A stretch of DNA of 64,000 nt from CAJJDF01 sp965655625 (GTDB lineage: Bacteria; Bacteroidota; Bacteroidia; Flavobacteriales_D; CAJJDF01). A program made the position numbers and the translations under genes. Positions 46,117-54,014 of the stretch are shown piece by piece. Below the pieces are notes generated by a model, which worked only from the letters and a program-made list of their open reading frames with translations, was not told the origin of the DNA and made no database searches. The stretch lies in the NCBI GenBank assembly GCA_965655625.1, contig CBFHHA010000008.1, forward strand, positions 1 through 64,000, in the 5' to 3' direction. The stretch's first letter is position 1. Each line of letters starts with the position of its first letter.

Positions 46117-47290
46117 TGAGTGAAATTCTAATTAAACTATATGGTTTCAATCTGAGAGCCTTGACAACATGTGATACGTCCATAATACTTGCATTACAAG
46201 CGCTTCCAGTAGCAGCAGCGAGTTCTTTAGCTTTCATGATCAAGAAATCTTCAGCATCTTGTTTGTTCAACGTAATACTTAAAATATGAGGTGCTGTCTT
46301 CACATTTCTAAAGTTAATAATTCCAATATTCTTCTCTTCAAAATAGGCTTGCCATTCTTTGCGTAAAGTGTTTAGTTGGGCGAAATGCTCACCGAATTCT
46401 TCAAGTGAAATCCTACATGCCTCTCCGAAGCCTACAATTCCTGGTGTATTATAGGTTCCTCCTCGCATTCCATTTTCCTGTCCGCCACCGTGCATTAAAG
46501 ATTCAAGCTTTACACCACTTTTAACATAGAGGGCACCGACACCTTTTGGGCCTTTCATTTTATGTCCGGATATACAGAGCATATCAATGTTTTCCTTTGA
46601 TACACTTACTGCGATCTTTCCAACTGCCTGTGAAGCATCACAGAAAAAACAAACATCATTTTCTCTTGCTATTTCACCAATTGCCTGAATATCTTGAATA
46701 ATACCCGTTTCATTGTTTACAAACATCACACTAATCAATGCAGTTGTTTCTTTGATTGCTCCTTTGAGATCCTCTAATGAGATCAGTCCATTTTTATCGA
46801 CATTTAGATAGGTTACCTCGTATCCCTTAGATTCTAAATACTCGCAAGTTTTTAAAACTGCCTTATGTTCTGTTGTGACCGTGATGATATGATTTCCTTT
46901 TTCCGGATTGGCTTCTAAATAGCCTTTTAATGCCCAGTTAATAGCTTCCGTGGCACCAGAAGTGAAATAGATTTCTTTTGAATCTGCATTAATGATGTTG
47001 GCTACATGTCCACGAGCCGTTTCAATAGCTCGTTTTGCTTCTTTACCATATACGTGATTGCTGCTCGCGTTCCCAAAGATCTCATCGAAATAAGGTAGCA
47101 TAGCTTCTTTCACTCTAGGGTCAACTGGAGTGGTCGCTGCGTTGTCAAGGTATTTAGGTTGGTTAATCAATTCTCGGAATAAATAAAACTTTGTACTTCT
47201 TATAAGTTCTTCATCTGCTGCTCGTGATAGTTGTTTTGCAGAATATATTAATGAAATAAAACAACGTAAGATATAAAATAGAAACCACAT
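46109..47290 (-). CDS. sspA: Cysteine desulfurase, SspA/DndA-like
   Basis: PLP-dependent sulfur donor. The substrate-binding motif YLDNAATTPV is at about residue 47, the PLP Lys is in SGHKMKGPKG, and the catalytic Cys lies in TGSACNAS. The N-terminus shown carries about 40 extra residues; an in-frame TTG at 47170 would give a better start, but I cannot decide. The C-terminus ends only 28 residues after the catalytic Cys, where IscS-type enzymes continue for about 75, so the last part of the small domain is missing or very short. It supplies sulfur to SspD. Confidence 0.85.
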   Translation of the reverse strand: MWFLFYILRCFISLIYSAKQLSRAADEELIRSTKFYLFRELINQPKYLDNAATTPVDPRVKEAMLPYFDEIFGNASSNHVYGKEAKRAIETARGHVANIINADSKEIYFTSGATEAINWALKGYLEANPEKGNHIITVTTEHKAVLKTCEYLESKGYEVTYLNVDKNGLISLEDLKGAIKETTALISVMFVNNETGIIQDIQAIGEIARENDVCFFCDASQAVGKIAVSVSKENIDMLCISGHKMKGPKGVGALYVKSGVKLESLMHGGGQENGMRGGTYNTPGIVGFGEACRISLEEFGEHFAQLNTLRKEWQAYFEEKNIGIINFRNVKTAPHILSITLNKQDAEDFLIMKAKELAAATGSACNASIMDVSHVVKALRLKPYSLIRISLNA

Positions 47291-47569
47291 TTCAAATGTT
47301 AATTATAAGTATTTACCAATTAGCCTATTTTCTTAAACAATCAGTAAAAATAAACTTTGTAATGTTTGGTTAAACGGTTCTGTCGCATCTGTTTTTAAAT
47401 TTACACAAAATAGTTGTTATTAAAAAAAATTGGTTCTGTCGCATTAATTATTTTTTAAACGTTTTTCACTAAAATCGCCCTTCCTTCAAAAAGTTAAATC
47501 ACCAATAAACAAAGCTTTAGGTTTTTCAATCTTTACCAAAAACGGCAAAAATCAGTCGGTTTTTGTTTA
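47291..47569. other. Mobile-element junction
   Basis: 280 bp between the sspA start and the recombinase remnant. It contains an orphan terminal repeat at 47376-47392 and most of the second MITE (47432-47582). No gene is supported. Confidence 0.6.
47376..47392 (+). repeat. Orphan IS6-like terminal repeat
   Basis: GGTTCTGTCGCATCTGT, identical for 17 bp to the inverted right end of MITE copy 1. It has no matching inverted partner near by. TTAAAC immediately precedes it. Confidence 0.65.
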
Positions 47570-47582
47570 ATGCGACAGAACC
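47432..47582. mobile_element. 151-bp MITE-like element, copy 2
   Basis: Bounded by perfect 16-bp inverted ends GGTTCTGTCGCATTAA. Similar interior to copy 3 (53580-53730) near the left end. Its right end cuts into a recombinase gene and supplies an ATG (ATGCGACAGAAC) that opens that frame. Confidence 0.75.
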
Positions 47583-47939
47583 TAGAAAAGAAGTTAGCAA
47601 GACTTGAGGAACGATTCGTTTTTGAAGAAATAAATAAGGCTCAATACGAAAAATTCAAATCTAAACTCACCCAAGAAAAAAATGAAAAACTAAACTTTTC
47701 TGAAAAAGTTGGATATAATTTATCGAACCTAGAAAAAGCGCTAGAAATAGCTCTCAACAAAGCTCCGGAACTACCTTCATTGTGGACAAATGGAAATTTA
47801 GCAGAAAAAAGAAAGATTCAAAAAATGGTATTCCCTGATGGAATTGAATATGACCATAAAAATGATGAATATCGAACTTTTAGAGTGAATTCCTTTTTCT
47901 CCTACATCCCAGTAATATCAAAAGAATTAGGCCATAAAA

Positions 47940-47980
47940 AAACCGGAAAGTTTCGTGAGAAAACGAAAAATTCCGGTTTA
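47940..47980. terminator. Hairpin next to the left att copy
   Basis: A stem with AACCGGAA pairing with TTCCGGTT and a second inner stem (TTTCGT/ACGAAA). Before integration of the 7-kb element it would have directly followed tRNA-Leu, so it is probably the old tRNA terminator. Confidence 0.6.
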
Positions 47981-48001
47981 GTACTCGAGACGGGACTTGA
48001 A
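47978..48001. other. Left attachment site (attL core, 24 bp)
   Basis: An exact 24-bp copy, in the same orientation, of 55090-55113, which is the 3' end of tRNA-Leu. It reads TTAGTACTCGAGACGG then GACTTGAA. Direct repeats of a tRNA end flanking an integrase gene mark an integrated element. Confidence 0.9.
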
Positions 48002-48134
48002 ACTATATATTTATCCTTATTGTAGAACATCAAGAAACATTGAGAAAAACCTTTGTAAACAATGGAATAGTTACTATAATTAACAAGTAGAGGCATTGTG
48101 TAAAATAGTATAACATTGTAATAAATTCATTTTT

Positions 48135-48156
48135 ACTGTTCAATTACTGTTCAATT
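48135..48156. promoter_or_regulatory. Left integrase arm-type sites
   Basis: Two tandem 11-bp copies of ACTGTTCAATT, so TGTTCAA is spaced by one helical turn. The same spacing recurs near the right end at 55016-55036. Candidate arm-type binding sites for the integrase. Confidence 0.6.
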
Positions 48157-48189
48157 TTTATATCTTTAATTATTCAAATATCAAATTCA

Positions 48190-49509
48190 ATGGCGACAAT
48201 TAAATTTTACTATCGGTCAACAAAAGAAACGGCAAATATTACCCTTAGATTAATGCATCAAGTTTCAAAAGAAGAAATAATAAGCATTTACGGAAGAACT
48301 AACTTCAGAATAGAGAAATCGACTTGGAATGAAACAAGAAAAAAAACTATAAAAGATGCCGAATTAAGAAATTCAAAAGTTGACATAGAAAAAGAATTAA
48401 CCAATTTAGAAAATTTTGTTCTCACAAACACTCCTGCTGATATAACAGAGATTAACAAAGAATGGTTAACCGATACAATTAATGAGTATTATAATCCTAT
48501 AAAAGAACACAAAAACACGGTTGAATATTGGGTACAACATTTTATTGATAACTCACATACATTTGACAATCCAAAAGGAGGAATCGGACTTGGTAAAAGT
48601 AGAGTTGACAGTTATAAGGCATTAAAAAAAACGTTAATTTCTTTTAATAGTAAATTGACATTGATAGACTGTAATAAAAAAACATTTGACGACTTTAAAA
48701 AATGGTTAATTAAGAAACAATATTCGCCTACTACACTATATAAAAAACAATCGGACTTAAAAACTATTTGTATTTATGCTCAATCGGAGGGTATGGAGGT
48801 ATCTCAACAAATTCACTCAATCAAAATCAAAAAAGGGAATCCATACGAAGACGATATGGACGTTATTACATTAACCGAATTAGAGATTGGTAAGATAGAA
48901 AAACTTAATCTTAAAAGGTTATCCTTAATAAATGCGAGAAAGTGGTTAATATTGGCATGTTATACTGGGCAAAGAGGGCAAAGACTATTAAACAATATCA
49001 AAAAGGAAAATTTTAAACCATATAAAGACGATTTAATTATCAGGTTTCAACAATCAAAAGGAAACAAAACGGTAACAATTCCGGTTTTACCAAAAGTAAA
49101 GGATATCTACAATAATGGTTTACCTTATGAAATTAGTCTTCAGAAACTTAATACCTATTTTAAAGAATTAGGAGAAAAGGCAGAAATAAACGAACCGACT
49201 ATTGGAACAATTAGAGAAAGTATAGAAGTCTCAAAAGGTAAGAGTATTCAAAGAAATGTAAAAAAAGAACGTGAAAAATGGAGGTATATCTGCTCACACA
49301 TAGGAAGAAGAACATTTGCGACTAATCACTATAATAAACTACCTACTACACTAATTATGAGGGTTACGGGTCACGGGAAAGAATCCGACCTACTTACATA
49401 CATAAACCAAAAGAATGACGACCACTTGGACGTATTTTTTGACTACTATAAAACCAAAGAAGAAGAAAAAGAAACTCCAATAAAGCAATTAAAAACAGTA
49501 AACAAATAG
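48190..49509 (+). CDS. Tyrosine recombinase (integrase) of the tRNA-Leu element
   Basis: 439 residues. The N-terminal arm-type domain (IKFYYRSTKETANITLRL) and a SAM-like core domain precede the catalytic domain. Arg is in TGQRGQRLLN, the HxxR motif in SHIGRRTFATN, and the nucleophile Tyr in GHGKESDLLTYI. It lies 189 bp inside the left att copy. The family integrates at the 3' ends of tRNA genes, which fits the 24-bp direct repeat. Confidence 0.9.
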   Translation: MATIKFYYRSTKETANITLRLMHQVSKEEIISIYGRTNFRIEKSTWNETRKKTIKDAELRNSKVDIEKELTNLENFVLTNTPADITEINKEWLTDTINEYYNPIKEHKNTVEYWVQHFIDNSHTFDNPKGGIGLGKSRVDSYKALKKTLISFNSKLTLIDCNKKTFDDFKKWLIKKQYSPTTLYKKQSDLKTICIYAQSEGMEVSQQIHSIKIKKGNPYEDDMDVITLTELEIGKIEKLNLKRLSLINARKWLILACYTGQRGQRLLNNIKKENFKPYKDDLIIRFQQSKGNKTVTIPVLPKVKDIYNNGLPYEISLQKLNTYFKELGEKAEINEPTIGTIRESIEVSKGKSIQRNVKKEREKWRYICSHIGRRTFATNHYNKLPTTLIMRVTGHGKESDLLTYINQKNDDHLDVFFDYYKTKEEEKETPIKQLKTVNK

Positions 49510-49605
49510 ACTTCTTGGGGTATCTGCTTTGCGTGTGTAAAGGTTAAAACAACTAATTGTTGAGGATTTTATATATTTATCACTGCAACGTGAATAAAAT
49601 TTCAA

Positions 49606-50535
49606 ATGAACAACAAATTATACGTTATCAATTGTGAAAAACCAAAAGAAACAAGAGCCCAAACTTTGTTACTAAAAACTTGCGTTGAACAGCATATTTT
49701 AAAAAATGTTCAATTCAAGATTGAAAACTTAAGATATCGATTGAAATTTGAAAAAGACCAAAATGTATTCATAGAGCGAATAGTTGACAATTTAAAAGTG
49801 AATTTCATTAGTGAAAATTTTAAGTCATTTAAGTACAGTTTTGATTCAAACACTAACATACTGAATTTAGCATCAGGTACAATATTAGATTATATTTTTA
49901 ACTCTACAGAAAAAGGTTATCCCAGATACTGTATCAGAAAAGACTTTTTTATTGTGGTTAACAACTACGTCAAACTGTTTGACTCCGAAGAACATGAGAT
50001 TGTCGAACTTGATAATGAAGTTGAAATAAAAAAAACATTTTTGAAATTACATTCAAAAGAATTGAGCGAAATATCAAATTTCATACAATTAGAATACTGG
50101 TTAAAAGAACTAAACTCTAATAAAGACATGCTACCCTCAAATTGTCAGGATAAACAAATAGATAACTCCCTATTAAAGGATTATTGTAAAACCAATAATT
50201 CAATACCAAAAGAAAATTCAACGACTACAAATGTTAAATTTACAAAAGAGATAGATGGCGTTGTTTGCCCCGACTGGATGACTTTAAAAGGGTTTTACAT
50301 TTTCAATGAATATCTTAATGTAACAACAAAAAAAAGTGAAATGGCACTATCTTACATTATCAAACAACTAATTGAAGACAATGAAATAAGTAAAGATAAA
50401 GGATATACAGATTTTTCGTTTTCAAATTGGTTAATGGAATCATACAATTTAGAATTAACGAAAGTTAGAAGTTTTAATGAATGTAATATCGATAGTAGAA
50501 AGTTAATATATAATACTATTGTCAAAGATTTGTAA
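49606..50535 (+). CDS. Hypothetical protein of the integrative element
   Basis: 309 residues, no signal peptide or recognised domain. A weakly helical and charged protein rich in Asn and Lys. It lies between the integrase gene and the HTH gene. No function can be assigned; a replication or maintenance role is one possibility by position. Confidence 0.5.
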   Translation: MNNKLYVINCEKPKETRAQTLLLKTCVEQHILKNVQFKIENLRYRLKFEKDQNVFIERIVDNLKVNFISENFKSFKYSFDSNTNILNLASGTILDYIFNSTEKGYPRYCIRKDFFIVVNNYVKLFDSEEHEIVELDNEVEIKKTFLKLHSKELSEISNFIQLEYWLKELNSNKDMLPSNCQDKQIDNSLLKDYCKTNNSIPKENSTTTNVKFTKEIDGVVCPDWMTLKGFYIFNEYLNVTTKKSEMALSYIIKQLIEDNEISKDKGYTDFSFSNWLMESYNLELTKVRSFNECNIDSRKLIYNTIVKDL

Positions 50536-50622
50536 ACTCGGGTTAAGTACCCGAAAACCCGACCAATAGACCCTAAACTAACAATATAAATTTGGATATT
50601 ATTAATTTAAATATCTAAATAT

Positions 50623-50904
50623 ATGAATGGACAAATCCAACTAATACAATTAACCCCTAACGAATTGCAAAACGCAATTATCGAGGGTATCAATCAAAAG
50701 TTTGACGAACTAAGAAAGTCATTCCAACCCAAAGAACCGACAGAACTATTAACGAGGTCGGAAACATCCGCACTACTAAAAATTAATCTGTCAAGTTTAT
50801 GGAGTTGGACAAAGCAAGGTAAACTTGTTTCTTATTCAATCGGGAATAGGGTTTATTACAAAAGAAGTGAAGTGTTACAATCTCTTATTGAACTTAAACA
50901 CTAA
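50623..50904 (+). CDS. Small helix-turn-helix protein (excisionase/MerR-like)
   Basis: 93 residues. The C-terminal 50 residues (LLTRSETSALLKINLSSLWSWTKQGKLVSYSIGNRVYYKRSEV) fit the winged-helix fold of helix-turn-helix type 17 (excisionase-like) domains: a wHTH with a RVYYKRSEV tail. Such proteins control excision or replication of Bacteroidota integrative elements. Confidence 0.75.
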   Translation: MNGQIQLIQLTPNELQNAIIEGINQKFDELRKSFQPKEPTELLTRSETSALLKINLSSLWSWTKQGKLVSYSIGNRVYYKRSEVLQSLIELKH

Positions 50905-51047
50905 GAATAATGAGAGCAACGCAACCACAACCCACTTATTACAATCCCAAACTTTAAAAATTGTATTCTATAACGGTTATCACCCCGATTATAAGACGAT
51001 ACAAACACTTTTAAAGAATATCTAACCAAACACAGCCACAAACAATA

Positions 51048-51074
51048 AAAGAGGGTGTTAAAACCCTCCTTTAT
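51048..51074 (+). terminator. Terminator after the HTH gene region
   Basis: Stem GAGGGT with ACCCTC, 6-nt loop and a T-rich tail. It ends the transcript of the integrase-HTH block. Confidence 0.6.
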
Positions 51075-51107
51075 TTATTCAAATGTAGTATTCAACTGCA
51101 ACGCAAA

Positions 51108-51137
51108 ACCTACACCTACACCTACACCTACACCTAA
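51108..51137. repeat. Hexanucleotide tandem repeat upstream of the Rep-like gene
   Basis: Four perfect copies of ACCTAC plus one imperfect copy, ending 16 bp before the TTG start of the Rep-like gene. Short tandem repeats at this position resemble iterons or a slippage tract. Confidence 0.7.
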
Positions 51138-51153
51138 AGATACAAATAATTAA

Positions 51154-52215
51154 TTGATTGACGGTTTAAACATATCGAACGAAGACAAAGTAATTATTAA
51201 AAAAATACTTTCTGTTTCTGACTTGGTTTTTCAAAAAGAAGTTGAACTATTACGAAAGGACGGAACACTATTTCAGCAACAAATACACACCTACAAAAAA
51301 CTACAATTTATTTTTACTGGATGCTACATTGACGGATGTTTTGTTCCTAATAAATTAAAAATAAAAGGAAGTCTACACTACTACTGGAATAATGGCATAC
51401 ACAACTATAATAATTTCAATTTTAATGGTCTAAAAACGGTAGTAAATGAGTTAAAAAACAAATTCTATATAAACCCAACTGACTGGAAAATTCATTCCTT
51501 AGAGTATGGCATTAACCTAAACACAGATATAGAGGTTAATAATTTTCTCAATCATTGTTTTTATAATGGAAATGAAAAATTTTTACGACCAATAAACAAA
51601 CCATTTTTACAAGCAGGAAACACCCGAAACAATGATGTTTTATATAAATTGTATAACAAAGGTTTTCAATTCAATAAACTAACAAATATTAACATTCTAA
51701 GGTATGAGATAAGGATAAACAACTCGAGAGCCTTAAAACGTTTGACTGAAATTTATAATCTATCCGACCTTCTAAATATAGATAAATTAATAAAATTACA
51801 TTCTTTACTTATAGATAGTTTTAACGAAATATTATTTTCTGACTTCACAATTAAATATAGTGGTTTAACTAAGGTTGAAAGAAAAAATCTAATCAAATAT
51901 CAAAATCAAATTACTTGGGATAATTATAAGAATTACAGTAGTAGAAATACCTTTAACAACAACAAAAAAAAGTTCAATACACTAATTGAAAACCATTCAA
52001 AAAACATACTGAAAACTCTTTCTGACGATGTCAAAAAACAAAGTTTCAGCAACCTTAATTTAAACACTTATAAATTAGAACCATACGACAAAAATTTGTA
52101 CGTATACCGAACAAGTACAGAATCAAAAATTTGTGCATATACCTACTTATATATATACGGTAATTGCACAACTCAAAGCAAACGTAAATGTTTAGTATCT
52201 GATTCGAAACATTAA
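51154..52215 (+). CDS. Putative replication initiator (phage/plasmid Rep, G2P-like)
   Basis: 353 residues starting at a TTG. The sequence pattern (WKIHSLEYGINLNTDIEVN ... INILRYEIRINNSRALKRL ... KVERKNLIKYQ) fits rolling-circle-type or gene II/X replication proteins from Bacteroidota. I could not confirm a catalytic Tyr by alignment. It implies the element can exist as a circular replicating form. Confidence 0.55.
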   Translation: MIDGLNISNEDKVIIKKILSVSDLVFQKEVELLRKDGTLFQQQIHTYKKLQFIFTGCYIDGCFVPNKLKIKGSLHYYWNNGIHNYNNFNFNGLKTVVNELKNKFYINPTDWKIHSLEYGINLNTDIEVNNFLNHCFYNGNEKFLRPINKPFLQAGNTRNNDVLYKLYNKGFQFNKLTNINILRYEIRINNSRALKRLTEIYNLSDLLNIDKLIKLHSLLIDSFNEILFSDFTIKYSGLTKVERKNLIKYQNQITWDNYKNYSSRNTFNNNKKKFNTLIENHSKNILKTLSDDVKKQSFSNLNLNTYKLEPYDKNLYVYRTSTESKICAYTYLYIYGNCTTQSKRKCLVSDSKH

Positions 52216-52344
52216 TACATTACAGAGAAGAAATCAGAGAAGTAACAGAGAGAGACAAAGCAGTTACGTTTATCAAATCATCAAGAAGCGCTTTTGAACG
52301 AGAAAGAGTTTAATAAATAGCATGAAAACACTCTGTTCGTTAAA

Positions 52345-52405
52345 TGCTTAACAATGTATTAAAAATTAAATTTATTATCTTTAATGAAGTTAATGCGACA
52401 GAACC
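52345..52405 (-). repeat. 61-bp inverted repeat, right arm
   Basis: The reverse complement matches 33897-33957 at 59 of 61 positions and ends in the IS6-like GGTTCTGTCGCATTAAC. The pair is 18.4 kb apart. Confidence 0.85.
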
Positions 52406-52421
52406 AATTGAAGTAACTTTT

Positions 52422-52475
52422 GCTAACAATGTATAAGCGGCATTAAAACGCCTGCTTATAATAACCGTTATGGGC
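52422..52475. repeat. attC-like imperfect hairpin
   Basis: GCTAAC ... GTATAAGCGGC / GCCTGCTTATAA ... CCGTTATGGGC: an imperfect palindrome with short core-like ends, similar to cassette-associated repeats in Bacteroidota. It lies upstream of the exported-protein gene at 52570. The core matches to the canonical attC consensus are imperfect. Confidence 0.4.
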
Positions 52476-52569
52476 AAGTTTGAAACCATATCGTAAGACA
52501 AAAGATTTTACTGACAAACGAACAAGTTCATAACTATTTTGGTAAGTTAATAATATTAAAATTAGAAAA

Positions 52570-53553
52570 ATGAAACAAAAATTATTTACTTTATTATTGG
52601 TAACACTTTTCTTTATAAACAAAGGTAAAGCTCAATATTCAACGAGTTATATTTCATATGAGTATACTGAAATTATGGCTTATTCAATAGAAATAACTTA
52701 TTCTTCTTCAAATGGATATTATCAACCATATTCTCCTTATGTTTCTTATGGTAATGCTTTGGCAACTATGCAGGCAAGATATGATAAAAACCATGCAATT
52801 ATCTCAAAAGAATGGGGTAAGCTTTTGAGTTTAAACTTAATCAATATTCATAACAAAGCAACATTAAAGCACCATCAAGAGGAGATTAGTGCAAAAGTGA
52901 AAATGAATTGTAAAGGAGATTTAGGAAATCAGGCGTATGCAGATTCATGGATAGATTATGTTACTCAAACATTTAGAATTCAATCGATTAAAGATGAAAT
53001 ATTAGTACTACAAAGTTGCCAAAGTGAATTAAATCGAATAAAATATAAAGACCCCGATAATTATATTTATTCTAAAAGGTATAAATCCATTTTGAAAACA
53101 CTTGAATTATTAAAAAATTGTAGTTCTTCTAAAATAAAATATCTGAGTTGGGAAAAAACAGAACTTGAAAATAAGGAAATATATAATTACTCAAGTACTA
53201 AAGCCAACTTAAATTATTCTTACACAAGTAATTCTCAAAAACTCAAAATAGTAAATATTTCAAAACTATCAAAATATACTGTTATTTCTTTGCAATATGA
53301 TAACATTCAACTTTGCTCTGATTGCTGGATAAATTATTCACCAAAAACATATTTAGAACAGAATGGAAAAAAATATTATCTAAAAAAGGTTGAAGGCATT
53401 CCTTTAAGTCCTAATAAATACTATTTTAAAACTAAGAGTATTTTGTCTTTTGATCTTTACTTTGATAAATCAATTAATCTAAATGAGAAATTTGATTTGA
53501 TTGAAACCCAAGGAAGTACTACCGCTTTTAATGTCTATAATATATCAAAATAA
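52570..53553 (+). CDS. Exported protein of the integrative element (cassette-like cargo)
   Basis: 327 residues with a signal peptide ending NKGKAQ. Mature sequence is Tyr/Ser/Lys-rich with four Cys (CKGD, QSCQSE, NCSSS, CSDC) and no recognised domain. It is preceded by an attC-like hairpin and followed, within 27 bp, by MITE copy 3. Unknown function. Confidence 0.6.
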   Translation: MKQKLFTLLLVTLFFINKGKAQYSTSYISYEYTEIMAYSIEITYSSSNGYYQPYSPYVSYGNALATMQARYDKNHAIISKEWGKLLSLNLINIHNKATLKHHQEEISAKVKMNCKGDLGNQAYADSWIDYVTQTFRIQSIKDEILVLQSCQSELNRIKYKDPDNYIYSKRYKSILKTLELLKNCSSSKIKYLSWEKTELENKEIYNYSSTKANLNYSYTSNSQKLKIVNISKLSKYTVISLQYDNIQLCSDCWINYSPKTYLEQNGKKYYLKKVEGIPLSPNKYYFKTKSILSFDLYFDKSINLNEKFDLIETQGSTTAFNVYNISK

Positions 53554-53579
53554 AATATTGTGTACACAAAAGCAATTTC

Positions 53580-53730
53580 GGTTCTGTCGCATTAATTATT
53601 TTTCGACCATTTTTCATCAAATTCTTTGAATGTTTAAAAAGTTATCGCACATTAGTTCAACGGTTTATGATTTTTTGTTTTGTATGAATTATGCTTCAAA
53701 TAGTGATTGTTTAGTTAATGCGACAGAACC
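53580..53730. mobile_element. 151-bp MITE-like element, copy 3
   Basis: Same length and ends (GGTTCTGTCGCATTAA type) as copies 1 and 2. It ends exactly where the truncated copy of the coiled-coil gene begins, so insertion or an associated deletion probably truncated that copy. Confidence 0.75.
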
Positions 53731-53875
53731 CTCGATTACTATCAATAGACCTTAGTAGTACTGAATTAACACTATCTAATTTATTAGTTAGTGTTTCTAT
53801 TTGTTGTTTCTTGCTTTGAGAAAAGGAGATGCTTACACAAATAAGCAATAAAAAGACGGTAATTAATTTTTTCAT
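53731..53875 (-). pseudogene. Truncated duplicate of the coiled-coil gene 54015-54821
   Basis: The first about 47 codons (MKKLITVFLLLICVSISFSQ ...) are nearly identical to the start of the 54015-54821 gene. The frame is cut at 53731 by the MITE. It shows a local duplication about 0.9 kb apart. Confidence 0.75.
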
Positions 53876-54014
53876 AATCATAGTTAAAATTTATTGAAAA
53901 ATATCAGTAAATTATTTTAGTCAAGGTTCATTCTCATTAAGTAATAAAAACACCTTGTTGATGTTAACAAATAATATCAGCGAACGTTTTAATGCCGTCT
54001 ATTTGTAAAAGCTT

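Larger units (their letters stand above)
47583..48025 (+). pseudogene. 3' remnant of a serine recombinase gene
   Basis: The frame (about 148 codons) carries a coiled-coil (LEERFVFEEINKAQYEKFKSKL) and WTNGNLAEKRKIQKMVFPDGIEYD, typical of the C-terminal part of Bacteroidota large serine recombinases. The catalytic N-terminal domain is absent because MITE copy 2 sits immediately upstream. The frame ends inside the att site at 47978-48001. It is evidence of an older integration at this locus. Confidence 0.75.
52216..52569. other. Region with inverted-repeat arm and attC-like hairpin
   Basis: Contains the right 61-bp inverted-repeat arm (52345-52405) and an attC-like fold at 52422-52475. No gene is supported. 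Confidence 0.6.

Noticed and set aside
47570..47582. ATG within the MITE end as a real start for a recombinase gene
   Set aside because: The catalytic domain is absent and the ATG belongs to the inverted repeat (ATGCGACAGAAC); treated as a remnant.
50825..51025. 66-residue frame overlapping the HTH gene
   Set aside because: It overlaps a better-supported HTH gene in another frame and has no independent evidence.
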